A stretch of DNA of 64,000 bases from Antedon mediterranea. Taxonomy: Eukaryota; Echinodermata; Crinoidea; Comatulida; Antedonidae. Below are positions 35,804 through 48,610 of this stretch, in pieces. A program made the position numbers and the translations under genes. Location: NCBI RefSeq assembly GCF_964355755.1, contig NC_092675.1:11795312-11859311 (forward strand), given 5' to 3'. Below the pieces are notes generated by a model. That model saw nothing but the letters and a program-made list of their open reading frames with translations. It ran no database searches and was not told the origin of the DNA. Numbering within the stretch: position 1 is the stretch's first letter; every line of letters begins with the position of its first letter.

Positions 35804-38148
35804 GTATGTATACCTATTTCTGCTAGCTAAAAACAAAAACAATATATTGGGAATTGTTTTACTTCTAACATTTGTTATGATTTCATTCATCGGATTCAAT
35901 TCAAAATTTCAAATTTTAACTTCATCGGACTAGTGGTTCTTTTAAACGAAAAATTGGTGGCCGCCACATTTCAAAGAGCTGTATCTATATATCTATATAT
36001 ATATTTTGAAAACCAAGATATTTTTGTAAAGGGGAGATCTTAAGGAATCTAAATATAGTTATTGTGTGTTAATGTGTACTCTTGATAGAAAAGTTAACAT
36101 ACCATGTAATTTAGGTATCTTTTTATATACTTATACGCAGTATGTAAGTTCATCTAGCATACAGTAACAAGGTGGAAAAAACCAATTTATGCTAGGCAAT
36201 CTAGCATTTTGATTGGAACAAATTGCAAACAGAGATTTTTCTTTTTTAATAATCACATATGAAAATTTGAGCATCACACCTCTGTCGCTCATCTACAGTT
36301 AAGGTGAAAATACAGGGTTACAGAGTTGATTTTCACTTATATTCAGGATGTATATTTATATTAATTTGCTCTAATGAAAGTACAACATTTGACCCTCTAA
36401 ACCGTTTATCAATGTTTTTGCATGCATAATGCGACTAAAATGTCTGTAGAGTCTTTGTTTTTGGCCTCAAATGATTCAGATACAGGTTTCCAATAACCAG
36501 CATAGGACTGCTTTGGAATTCCCAAATCACACCTTTGTCACACACCTCAAAAGTATGCAAATTAGTAGTACAAGTTAAATGAAATATGCAAATAAGAGGA
36601 CCCGTGAAATTACTGTCTTCCCATATCTTGAAAACCATTATGCTAGGGCTAGATCATTACGTAAACCTCGACAAGCATGTTCATTCATAGAACAAAAGAT
36701 TCCAACTTCGTGTAAGAAAAACTACATTCCAATTAATAATAAAATGATACTTCAAGCTGAAATGTGTTTTCAATGTAATCAAATATCACAATTACGTAGT
36801 TATTTTGCCGAATATAAAAGCATGAGGAATCACACGGCAATTTTTTTTTCATTTAATAAAAACACAAATAGCTATTGTTTCATATTAAGGAATGCCTTGG
36901 CCCTTTGTCTTTAAAGTAAAAGCAGTTCACTAGAGAAATGTATTACTCAATGCCGTAACGAGTGAGTGAATGTGGGCTGTCCTATCATTACCCAATTAAC
37001 CATGTTTTGTCAAAATTTCGTCCGTGGAAAAACTGTGAGTAGGGTACATGTTTTCTGAATAGTACTACTAAATTTGCATACTTTCGAGAGAGTGACAAAT
37101 AAAAGGTATGATTTTGAAAATTACTAAAAAGTCATATGGTGGTTTTGGGTCAAAGCCAAAACAAAGTCTTTACAGACATTTTAATAGTTGCATTATAATT
37201 ATGCAAATGAGGCATCTCAAAATCGGCGTAGTGTCAACAATGAAGTAGCGACTCCGATTAGCTTGGCCTAGCCCAACGCGACAAGACTCTCTGTCAAAAC
37301 CCGCTATCAAAACTCGCTATTTTCTTCTCAATAACGGCAAACTAGTCAAAAATATATCACTGTGTGGTACATAATATTATATTTAACAAATTTAGTTTTT
37401 AAATATATGGATAAAAATAACGATTAACTTCCTAAATATTCACAAAATCTTGAAACTTTCATTTGAGAAACTACGATAGAAGCCATGCTGTTTCATTGTA
37501 AACAAAAGTGTCAGCCAATCAGAGAGTGTAATTTATCTCTATAGCCAATCACAGTCAAGGATTCACAAATTCTTGTTAGAAATTTCAGCAACCTAACACC
37601 TTAATCTATATATAAATTTACGTAAGGGCAAAAAATTGTTATTTCTGGAATGTTTATTCGATGGTATATAAAGTTGGTTAGAATCTCAGTACTGATTTTA
37701 ACCACCTGATGTAACCCTGTTTACTAATTAAATTGAGTTAGAAATTAGTTATTGACAATTAAAACGAATTTAGGTTCAATTTGCGATGAATGGAACATTC
37801 CAATCTCTCAGACTCCCAGTTAGTAGGTAAATTTATGAGCCCTTGGTTTAACACAAGTAGGTAAATTTATGGGCCCTTGGAGAAGAATAGTATTGCAATA
37901 CTTTGACAATATTGTAACCATTTTTGGTCGCCATTTGAATCGAAATTTTGTTACTGTGAATGTGGTTACTGTTAGATATATAAACACATACAAAGAACAT
38001 TTATTACCTGGGGCGGATCCAGACATTTTTGAGAGGGGGGGTCCGCCAATAAAAAGGGCACATCAGATATTGAGTATTTGAGCCACAGCCCCCCCCCCCC
38101 CCATGGTGGGGGTTGTGGCGAAGCGAATTTTGTTACAGGACACACTTA

Positions 38149-39074
38149 CGCCCGTATTCTTAAACCGGACTTTAGTCGTAGTTCGAGCTAAAACTAAAAA
38201 AATGACGTCATTTTAATTCATAAAACGAACTTCAACTAAATCACCGACTAAATCAGGCCAACCTCGACTAAATCGAGACGGATTTTGATCGATTTTTTTA
38301 GTCCTGGAGGGGGCAGACTAAATGGTCGACTAAATGGTTTTTAAACGATGTTTATAAAAAACGTAACAGTCATTGAGTTGTTATATTGGCCAGATATTGA
38401 AGAATGAAATATCTATATTTATATTAGCTTAATTAAATATACATTGGTATAAATTATAATAATGAAAATCATCTTTATTTACAACTGTATACAAATTACA
38501 TTATTTTCTTCGCGCAAGTCCGACTTGAGCTAGGTCACGCCATAGCGACAATGGGAGATGCGGCAATTCACCACGCGATGGAATGTTTAGGGGGCCTAGC
38601 GCTTTCTAGTCACGCTATGAAGTGCGTGGTTCGTGGCGATCATACTTTGTTGGGGCCTAGAAAATATAAAAGTTACCGTACCGCCATGGTTCCTAAATAT
38701 ATTTTTAAGATTTTATTTGTTGTTAATCAAATATACTTTACTGTTAAATTAATACTGATATTGTTCTAATAATTAACGATTAAAATTATTTTTCATGTAT
38801 ATAGTCCTGATGCGTAAAAAGTGTTGTAAGAAATGGAAAGTGATATCAATGCGCAAAATTTCGTCTGCTCCTCAAATACTCTCTTGTCATTGGCCAATGT
38901 ATAGCCTTTGTTACCCAGACGTGTGCAACTCGACTAAAAGCTCGACTTCATTAAGTCGAACTGCAAACTTCGACTACTTCGTTTTTTAATCGAATTTGAA
39001 GTAATAGCTCGAACTACGACTTTTCCAAGTCGAACTTCGAACTACGACTAAAGTCCGGTTTAAGAATACGGGCG
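38149..39074. mobile_element. nested element with perfect 38-bp inverted ends
   Basis: The ends start CGCCCGTATTCTTAAACCGG and continue to TAGTTCGA, identical on both sides. The flanks are TTA (38146-38148) and TGA (39075-39077), compatible with a TTA duplication with one later change, as in PIF/Harbinger. A GACTAAA/CGACTA motif recurs just inside both ends. A 72-codon open stretch from 38551 (MGDAAIHHAMECLGG...) is not recognisable and may be chance. Confidence 0.6.
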
Positions 39075-39319
39075 TGAGATGGCCGGAAATGGCACTCTCG
39101 CACGCAAAATCCATGATAAATGGCACCTTTCTAGTTTGCCGGAAATAACACTTTATTAGCAGGGATAACGATGCAAAATTAAAAGTTGTTATTTTTCAAC
39201 CAATTTAAACATTATCTGTTGGTATTTTGTTTCAATATTCCAATAAAGAAAGAATTACGAAAATCTGACTTGTAGTTTTCGAAATATAGGGTCTAAAACA
39301 TTGCCGAAAATGATCGTTA

Positions 39320-39500
39320 AAGCTTGGTTCCCACTAGAACGTAACGCAAAGACGTAAACGCAACGCAAGCGTTTTAACCAATGACAAGCGAAGTTATATA
39401 CAGTTAGCAATCACAAGCGAATAAGCCATCGCTTGTGATTGGTCAATTCACTTGCGTTGCGTTACGTCCTTGTGTTGCGTCGCTAGTGGGAACCACGCTT
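39320..39500. mobile_element. 181-bp MITE with AAGC(T/G)TGGTTCCCACTAG ends
   Basis: Left AAGCTTGGTTCCCACTAG, right complement AAGCGTGGTTCCCACTAG, with TA on both sides (39318-39319, 39501-39502). The interior repeats ACGCAA and ACGTAA and holds a second inverted pair (CAATCACAAGCG and CGCTTGTGATTG). It is non-coding. The TA flank would suit a Tc1/mariner-type origin, weakly. Confidence 0.6.
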
Positions 39501-40597
39501 TATAGCCACGAACGTTGTAAACAAATTTCGCCATTTTTCGCTAAAATAATTACATATAATTACGTTTTATAGTAATTTCTTTTATATATTAACATTGGAA
39601 ATATCAATAAAATATGTTATTAAATGTTTATAAAATACTGTATATAGAGTTGTTTATTTAATGGAATTCGTACAAATTCATTGCTCTAAATTTGTGTAGT
39701 ACCGTTCAGTACAGAGAGATCACGTGACTTCTTGGTACACGCGAGAGAAAACATTCCGCTGTGGGTGATTCGTGTCCACCAATCAAATAGCCAGAATCCA
39801 AAATCATTCAACCGTGAGCTCTGCCGATCGCGGGAAAGCTCAGCTTTGATTGGCTTACGATGACATCATATCACAAAATGGTGGTTTTGTAGCTGAGCCT
39901 CACGTAATTTTCACAAATATTGTTTCAAAAATGAAATAAATGAACCTTCTTTATGGTATGTGTGATTTTTCTTTAAAAGATTTGAATAATAAAGGCTTCA
40001 TATCGAGAAAAAAACATTTTTTTGGCACTTATAATAAATATTTCTCAGAGAAAAAAGCACATGGCTTGTAGAACTATATTATCTTGGCTTAGGAAGACAA
40101 ACAAATCCCAGGTCATGATCGGCTCGGCTCCGGACCCCGTGGACCCCCCCTCTGGATCCGCCCCAGATTACTGTGACTGTGGGTAGTCTCTACTGCTGGA
40201 TATATAAACACATAATATACAAATACTTTATTACTGACAGTTGCTTCTCAACGTTTGTATTAATTAATAAACGTCGTAGTGGTGTATCGTTACATGTACT
40301 TTACTATTTCAATCGACTATAACAGGGACAGTTTTAAAAAAGTATTAAATCGTAAATGTTTTACTGTGTTTAGTGGTATATTATTAATAGGCCTATAAAA
40401 CATTTAAAACAATATTTCGTGGATAAAGAATATATTTAAAATTGTTCTTCCCATCCGCTTCCCCATCACTCACCTCAACTCTAATGTTATATACAAAACA
40501 CAAATTGGGTTTGTTCAAATTCAAGTTCATTCAAGTTCAAATAAAAAATTTGGACTCATTTTTAAGACAACTTTCTCCATCGGAAGTAGGCCTAATT

Positions 40598-40830
40598 GGT
40601 TATCCGCAACGAAGTTGCAGGATAACCTCTTGTGATTGTACGAAATCATCATCAACATCAACTTTTTATTAGTTATCCGCACATGGCAGTGTGCGGATAA
40701 CTCCTTGTTATTGTATGGGATCTTTTTTTTCTTTTTGGTTATCCGCAACTTTAAGTTGCGGATAACCCTTGTGATTGTAAATATCTTTTTCTTCATCATT
40801 GGTTATCCGCAACGAAGTTGCAGGATAACC
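40598..40830 (+). repeat. four iterated 5' hairpin modules of H18
   Basis: Modules are at 40598-40627, 40671-40702, 40737-40767 and 40801-40830. The stems beyond GTTATCCGC differ but stay paired: GCAAC/GTTGC, GCACA/TGTGC, GCAACTT/AAGTTGC, GCAAC/GTTGC. Spacers are T-rich with ATCATCATCAAC blocks. Confidence 0.85.
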
Positions 40831-42395
40831 TCTTGTGATTGTACGAAATCATCATCAACATCAACTTTTTATTTCTCTTCTTTCTTTCTGTATGATTTTT
40901 GTGGAACGCTTTTCTCCAAAACTTGCAAACATAACATTTTGTAACTTTCTCAACATATCGTCGTGCACATGAAGATGTGCAGCGAAGCTTTTCATGATGT
41001 TTAAAATTGCGCAACGTGACTTACGCGTGATTTAACGATTTTGTCGTATTTAACATAGCTCGACAACCAAATAACATTTCAACTTGAAACTTTGCAAAAG
41101 TTTAATTTATATCATGCGCTAACTTTCTGTTGAAAAAAAATTGCGTGTTTTACACAAAGTTACGCGCGCACGCGCATATAAAATTTCAAAATGCGCAAAA
41201 TTAATTTATAATCAACTTTCTACGCGTTTCATGTCGTTTTAAGCATGTCAAAAATTCCCACGCGTGCGCACATTTTTACGTGTGCGGTGCGCACGTAGCA
41301 TTGAAAACGTATTTTTTTCGCGTAATTTATGTTTTTCCAGCCTTTTCTAGTAATTTTACTAAATTTTAAACAATTTCGACTTAAAGATACGTCATACGAG
41401 CACGTCGAATTGGACAATTTGCGCGCGTTTTTTATGAAAAGGTTAAAAAATTCGTTTAAAATATGCCTTTTTTTAAACAGTCGTAATTTCTAAACTAGAC
41501 GGTCAACTTTTTGTGGATGGCATATTCTGGAAATAGATGAGTTGTAGATATTGGATCAGGTATTAATATGGCTAACCGGACATTCTGACGTCATCGTATG
41601 GCCACGCGAATATAAAATTTAGGATTTTTGTATCTTTCGTCATAGCTCATCACATTGAATAGAGCGCATCTCCAATTATCCGTTTTCCATTTTCACCCCG
41701 ATTTTGATATTGTCTAGGTCAATCAACTATCTTTCGCATGAGTTAAAAATATTTTAATTTTTTTGACGTCATCGTGCCTAAAAATTTAAATCACGTGTGG
41801 CATTAATTTCATCTTTACAGTAAATTTTAATCTGTTATAGCTCGTAAGAATAAAATGTGATAATCACGATTAAAACTTTTTCTGGAAGCTATTGGATTGT
41901 AGATACGAAATTATGTAAAAATGTTGCCAATCGGATGTTGTGACGTCATCATATGGCCAGTTAAATAAAAAAGGTCGTATTTTCATCTTTTGCGTCATAA
42001 TTCATTACATTTAAAAGAGCGCGCATCAATATTTCACGTATTCAAATTTCTTCTACACGCTAATACGTTGTTGCTGAGATAATTTCCTTTCGGAATTGCT
42101 ACCTTCGCGTTTCATTTTAAAACCGTCAACATGTTAAAAATTGCAATAAATAGCGGGTCCCGTAATTTCACCTATTCTTCACTGTATGTGATATGGATAC
42201 AGATTATACTGTGTATACTATATATGAATTTAAATAATAAAATTCAGCAATAACAACATATCATATTCTTCAGTTCAGGTCATAATGCCAACGTGAACAC
42301 TTCCTTTTGTCCTCAACCTATCCCCTTAATGTTAATGTTGCACCACTTGCGCGGCGGATAACCAAACTCGTCAAAGTGACGAGTTACATGTCTAG
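40598..42395 (+). mobile_element. Helentron copy H18, first of array 2, four 5' hairpins, family B
   Basis: The left flank is unrelated sequence (AGGCCTAATT), so this is a true 5' edge. It opens with four hairpin modules, then a body close to H9, H16 and H21, the marker GTGAACACTTCC, the 3' repeat CGGATAACC and CTAG at 42392-42395. The first and last modules share the same apex and downstream sequence (CTTGTGATTGTACGAAATC), as if a complete 5' end had been re-acquired. Confidence 0.82.
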
Positions 42396-43921
42396 TCTTC
42401 TTTGTTATTCTTCTTTCTTTCCCGGATTTTTGTGACCAGCATATCTCTATTGCTTGTGAACATAACTTTGTATAACTTTGTCAAAAGATTGACCTGTAGC
42501 TGTAGATGTGCAAGAAACTTCGTTATATGACGTTAGAGTCGCGCAGCGTGAGTTACGCGCGATTTTATGAATTTAAATGGTTGATCATAGATTATAAACC
42601 AAAAGTCATTTTTTATTGATACTTGGTGAAAATTTAAGTCATATCAAGGGCGAACTTTCTATGGATTAAAAATGGCCTGTTTTACAAGAAGTTACGCGCG
42701 CACGCGCATTTAAAGTTTCAAAATGCGCAAAATTATTTTCTAATCAACTTTCTACGCTGATCATGACATTTTAAGCATGTCAAAAATTCCCGCGCGTGCG
42801 AAAAAAATTACGCGTATGGTGCGCACGGAGTACGAAAATCATGTTTTTTTCTTTTGAATTGTAATTTTCTAGCCTTTCCTAGTCATTTTAAAAAAGATTG
42901 ACATCATTTCAAATTAAAATGACGTCATACGAACACGTTGATTTAGACAATTTGCATGCGTTTTAGTTGCAAAAGTGACAAAATATTGTCAAAATTATGC
43001 CTACTTTGAATCTATTATAGCTCCTCAGGATCAACCGTTACCCCCAATTTTTTTAATTTAATATGTAAGCAGATATGTTGTAGATATGAATTCATGCAGA
43101 ATCTTTACCCCTCGGATGTTATGACGTCATCGTATGGCCACACGAATGTAAAATATTGGATTTTTGACTGTTTCGCTATTGCTCATTACATTAAATAGAG
43201 CGCATATCGCTTATACGTATTCCATTTCCTCAGATATTTTAATATTGTCTCTGTCAATAAACTATCTTTCGCATGAGTTAAAAATATTTTAATTTTTATG
43301 ACGTCATTATGTCTAAAAATGTAAATAACGTGGGTCACTTCTTTTCATCTTAACAGTAAACTTCAATCTGTTATAACTCGTCAGAATAAAAAGTGACGCG
43401 CATGATTAAAACTTATTATAGAAGTTGTTGAATTGTAGATATGAATTCATATACAAATTTTGTCTATCTGATGTCATGACGTTATCATATGGCCAGTTGA
43501 ATTCAAAAAGTCATATTTTCATTTCTTGCGTAAAAGTTCATTGCGTTTAAACGAGAGCGCATGTCACTTTCACGTGCCCAAAATTCTTCATATTTGTATT
43601 AATGTAATTAATTAGATAATTATCTTCTAAAATCGTTATTTTTATATGTCAATTTGATGATTTCATCGTGTTAATAATTGGATTTAAAAGATGGGTATCG
43701 TAATTCCGTCTATGCTACACTGTATATAACATATACAGTGTATTCTGTAAATACTGTAATATGATGTATGCTACAAAATAGGTACAATTCAGCACTGTAA
43801 ACATATTTATTTCATGTCAAAGGATGGCATAATAATTGTCGGCGTTCATATTTTAAACGTATGTGCATGTTGCGTATGCGCGGATAACCCGAACTCGTCA
43901 AAGTGACGAGTTCAAATCTAG
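42396..43921 (+). mobile_element. Helentron copy H19, family C, no 5' hairpin
   Basis: It begins at TCTTCTTTGTTATTCTTC after CTAG. The first module has the CCTCGGATGTTATGACGTCATC variant. In the second, TGACGTCA has changed to TGACGTTA near 43480. The end is C type with TTCAAAT-CTAG at 43918-43921. Its closest relatives here are H2, H12 (distal part) and H13 (proximal part). Confidence 0.8.
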
Positions 43922-45442
43922 TTCTGTATTATTCTTCTGTCTTTCTTCCTTTTTTTGTGAGCCCTGTTACTCTAAAATGTGTGAACAGAACATATCATAA
44001 CTTTGTCAACATATAGATATTTACGTGAAGTTGTGCACATCCTATTTTTGAAAAACGTCAGAGTTGCGCAACGTGACTTGCGCGCAATTTTATGAATTTA
44101 AATGATTGATCATAGATTAAAAACCGAAAGTCATTTTGTATTGAGACTTGGTGAAAATTTAATTCATATCAAGAGTCAACTTTCTGTGGATTAAAAATGG
44201 CATGTTTCACACAAAGTTACGCGCGCACGCGCATTTAAAATTTTAAAATGCGAAAAATCAATTTCTAATCAACTTTCTACGCATTTCTTGTCATTTTGAG
44301 CATGTCAAAAATTCCCACACGTGCGCAAATTTTTACGCGCGAGGGGCGCACGTAGCTTTAAAAAGATACTTTTTTCGCGTGATTTATGTTTTTCCAGCCT
44401 TTTCTAGTAATTTTACCAACTTTTAAACAATTTCGACTTAAAATTACGTCATTACGAGCACGTCGAATTGAATAATTTGCGCGCGTATTTGATCAAAAAG
44501 CTAAAAAAATCGTCAAAATTATGCCTTTTTTTAAACAGTCGTAGTTTCTAAACTAAACGGTGAAAGTTATTTTTATTACATATTCTGGAAGTTGATGAGT
44601 TGTAGATATCAAATCATACATTAATATGGCTAACAGGACATTTTGACGTCATTGTATGGCCACGCGAATATATAATATAGGATTTTTGTCTCTTTCGTTA
44701 TTGCTCATCACATTCAATGGAGCGCATCACGCTTATCTGTATTCCATTTTCTCCGAGATTTTAATATTGTCTAGATCAATCAACTACCTTTCGCATGAGT
44801 TAAAAATATTTTAATATTTGTAACGTCATCATGCCTAAAAATGTTAATTACTTGGGTCATTAATTTCATCTTTACAGTAAATTTTAATCTGTTATCGCTC
44901 GTAAGAACAAAATGGGATAATCACGATTAAAATGTTTTCTGGAAACTATTGGATTGTAGATACGAAATCATGTAAACATTTTGCCAATCGGATGTTGTGA
45001 CGTCATCATATGGCCAGTTAAATAAAAAAAGTCGTATTTTCATCTTTTGCGTCATAGTGTATTACATTTAAAAGAGCGCGCATCAATATTTCACGTGTTC
45101 AAATTTCTGCTACACGTTAATATGTTGTTGCTGAGATAATTTCCTTCCGAAATTGCTACATTCGCGTTTCATTTTGAAACCGTCAATATGTTAAAAATTT
45201 GAATAAATAGCGGGTCCCGTAATTTCACCTATTCTACACTGTATGTGATATGTATACAGATTATACTGTGTATACTATATGACACAAAATAACAGAATTC
45301 AGCAATAAAAACATATCATATTCTTCAGTTCAGGTCACAATGCCATAATCTTTTTTCTTGTGCAATATTCCAACGTATGACGTGCACGTGGCGTTTGTCG
45401 TGCGGATAACTAACTCGTCAAAGTGACGAGTTTCATGTCTAG
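43922..45442 (+). mobile_element. Helentron copy H20, family A, no 5' hairpin
   Basis: 1521 bp, starting in TTCTGTATTATTCTTC and ending with CTAG at 45439-45442. Both internal modules are present (TGACGTCATTGTATGGCC near 44645, TGACGTCATCATATGGCC near 44998). Confidence 0.8.
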
Positions 45443-46976
45443 TTTTTCTTCTTTCTTTCTGTATGATTTTTGTGGAACGCTTTTCTCTAAAACTTGCAAA
45501 CATAACATTTTGTAACTTTCTCAACATATCGTCATGCACATGAAGATGTGCAGCGAAGCTTTTCATGATGTTTACAATTGCGCAACGTGACTTACGCGCG
45601 ATTTAACGATTTTGTCGTATTTAACATAGCTCGACAACCAAATAACATTTCAACTTGAAACTTTGCAAAAGTTTAATTTATATCATGCGCTAACTTTCTG
45701 TTGAAAAAAAATTGCGTGTTTTACACAAAGTTACGCGCGCACGCGCATTTAAAATTTCAAAATGCGCAAAATTAATTTAAAATCAACTTTCTACGCGTTC
45801 CATGTTGTTTTAAGCATGTCAAAAATTCCCACGCGTGCACACATTTTTACGTGTGCGGTACGCACGTAGCATTGAAAACGTATTTTTTTCGCGTGATTTA
45901 TATTTTTCCAGCCTTTTCTAGTAATTTTACCAAATTTTAAACAATTTCGACTTAAAGATACCTCATACGAGCACGTCGAATTGGACAATTTGCGCACGTT
46001 TTTTATGAAAAGGTTAAAAAATTCGTTTAAAATATGCCTTTTTTTAAACAGTCGTAATTTCTAAACTAGACGGTCAACTTTTTTTGGATGGCATATTCTG
46101 GAAGTAGATGAGTTGTAGATATCGGATCAGGTATTAATATGGCTAACCGGACATTGTGACGTCATCGTATGGCCACACGAATATAAAATTTAGGATTTTT
46201 GTATCTTTCGTCATAGCTCATCACATTGAATAGAGCGCATCTCCACTTATCCGTTTTCCATTTTCACCCCGATTTTGATATTGTCTAGGTCAATCAAGTA
46301 TCTTTCGCATGAGTTAAAAATATTTTAATTTTTTTGACGTCATCATGCCTAAAAATGTAAATCACGTGTGGCATTAATTTCATCTTTACAGTAAATTTTA
46401 ATCTGTTATAGCTTGTAAGAATAAAATGTGATAATCACGATTAAAACTTTTTCTGGAAGCTATTGGATTGTAGATACGGAATTATGTAAAAATGTTGCCA
46501 ATCGGATGTTGTGACGTCATCATGTGGCCAGTTAAATAAAAAAGGTCGTATTTTCATCTTTTGCGTCATAATTCATTACATTTAAAAGAGCGCGCATCAA
46601 TATTTCACGTATTCAAATTTCTTCTACACGCTAATACGTTGTTGCTGAGATAATTTCCTTTCGGAATTGCTACCTTCGCGTTTCATTTTAAAACCGTAAA
46701 CATGTTAAAAATTGCAATAAATAGCGGGTCCCGTAATTTCACCTATTCTATGTATGTCACTGTATGTGATAGATACAGATTATACTGTGTATACTATATA
46801 TGAATTTAAATAATAAAATTCAGCAATAACAACATATCATATTCTTCAGTTCAGGTCATAATGCCAACGTGAACACTTCCTTTTGTCCTCAACCTATCCC
46901 CTTAATGTTAATGTTGCACCACTTGCGCGGCGCGGCGGATAACCAAACTCGTCAAAGTGACGAGTTACATGTCTAG
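45443..46976 (+). mobile_element. Helentron copy H21, family B, no 5' hairpin
   Basis: The body is very close to H9, H16 and H18. GCGCGGCGGCGG-like GC expansion lies just before the 3' repeat (46925-46940). CTAG is at 46973-46976. It is followed by about 395 bp of unrelated DNA rather than another copy. Confidence 0.82.
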
Positions 46977-47369
46977 TTCCCATTAATTCCATTCTACATT
47001 AATCATCGTGTCTATTTATTCGTTTCTGAAAACGACAATGTATTTATAGTCCTGCAGTACGTTTTGAAATCGCCAGTTTTTTAAAGCTGAAATTACTGTG
47101 TATTCGAGAACCATCTGTGGACACGACCTAGATGGTACGCGAGCGTACCATTTAGTAAAACCAATTTCCATTGGCTAGATTAAAAAAATCCCTTAGGTTG
47201 TTAAAAATTATGGTAGCTGATATATTTTCGAACAGATAGGTACCAAACATGACGTGATTCGGGTTAGGGGTTTGTTTACAAAAGAAAGTTGATTTTTGAG
47301 TGAACAAAAATACAATTTCTTAATGATTTTCAATGGAAACGACTTAAATGATATTTTTTATGAACAAGA
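46977..47369. other. unrelated spacer inside array 2
   Basis: It shares no sequence with the Helentron copies that I can see. It contains GGTACGCGAGCGTACC near 47133, a short palindrome. No gene. It may be a remnant of the original host intron or a filler from break repair. Confidence 0.55.
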
Positions 47370-48610
47370 GTTTGATATGTTTCACACGAAGTTACGCGCG
47401 CACGCGCATTTAAAATTTCAAAATGCGAAAAATCAATTTCTAATCACTTTCTACGCGTTTCATGTCCTTTTGAGCATGTAAAAAATTCCCACGCACATGC
47501 ATTTTTTTGCGCGCACGGTGCGAACGTAGCGTTGAAAACAATTTTTTTTGCCGTGATTTATGTTTTTCCAGCCTTTTCTAGTAATTTTACCAACTTTTAA
47601 ACAATTTCGACTTAAAATTACGTCATACGGGCACGTTGAATTGGATAATTTACATGCGTTTTTGATGAAAAGTTCAAAAATTTGTCAAAATTATACCTTT
47701 TTTTAAACGGTCATAGTTTCTAAACTAAACGGTGAAAGTTATTTTTATTACATATTCTGGAAGACGATAAGTTGTAGATATGGAATCATGCATTCATATG
47801 GCGAACCGGTCATTGTGACGTCATCGTATGGCCACGCGAATATAAAATATAGGATTTTTGTATCTTTCGTCATAGCTCATCACATTTAATAGGAGAGCGC
47901 ATCTCCACTTATCTGTTTTCCATTTTCACCCCGATTTTTATATTATATCAATCAACTATCTTTCGCATGAGTTAAAAATATTTTAATTTTTATGACGTCA
48001 TCATGTCTAAAAATGTAAATAACCTGGGTCACTTATTTTCATCTTTATAGTAAATTTCAATCTGTTATAGCTCGTCAGAATAAAACGTGATAATCATGAT
48101 TAAAACATTTTATAGAAGCTATTGGATTGTAGATACAAAATGATGTTAACATTTTACCAATCGGATGTTGTGAAGTCATCATATGGCCACTTGACTTTAA
48201 AAAGTCGTATTTTCATCTTTTGCGTCATAGTTCATTACATTTAAAAGAGCGCGCATCAATATTTCACGTATTCAAATTTACTCTACACGTTAATATGTTG
48301 TTGCTGAGATAATTTCCTTCCGAAATTGCTACCTTCGCATTTCATTTTGAAACCATCAACATGTTAAAAATTGGAATAAATGGCGGGTCCCGTAATTTCA
48401 CCTATTCTACACTGTATGTGATATATGTATACAGATTATACTATGTATGACACAAAATAACAGAATTCAGCAATAACAACATATCATATTCTTCAGTTCA
48501 GGTCATAATGCCATAATCTTTTTCTGTGTGCAATATTCCAACGTATGACGTGCACGTGGCGTTTGTCGTGCGGATAACTAACTCGTCAAAGTGACGAGTT
48601 TCATGTCTAG
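47370..48610 (+). mobile_element. Helentron copy H22, 5'-truncated, family A
   Basis: It enters at GATATGTTTCACACGAAGTT, a point about 300 bp into complete copies, and ends with CTAG at 48607-48610. In the second module TGACGTCA has become TGAAGTCA (48170 region). Confidence 0.78.

Larger units (their letters stand above)
38008..40166. mobile_element. inverted-repeat DNA element with GGGGCGGATCCAG ends
   Basis: The ends are CTGGGGCGGATCCAGA (38008) and its complement (40151-40166). ATTAC flanks both sides (38003-38007, 40167-40171). Further in, GGGGGGGTCCGCC on the left faces GGACCCCCCC on the right. GGGGCGGATCCAG termini are common among hAT-like non-autonomous elements, but those make 8-bp duplications and only 5 bp match here, so the superfamily is left open. 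Most of the interior is non-coding, with CCAAT, CACGTG and ATGACATCAT motifs at 39725-39865, and it hosts two inserted elements. Confidence 0.6.

Noticed and set aside
36579-36914. 111-codon open frame MKYANKRTREITVFPYLENH...
   Set aside because: No domain, no splice partner and AT-driven composition. The strand is the same as the flanking gene, but it does not fit the frame or phase of the two accepted exons.
10642-45997. Recurrent minus-strand frames reading ...STCSYDVSLSRNCLKFGKITRKGW... (10642, 13868, 21349, 25976, 29846, 41229, 45791)
   Set aside because: They lie in the same non-coding part of each copy, with indels that alter their ends. There is no start context, splice signal or known domain.
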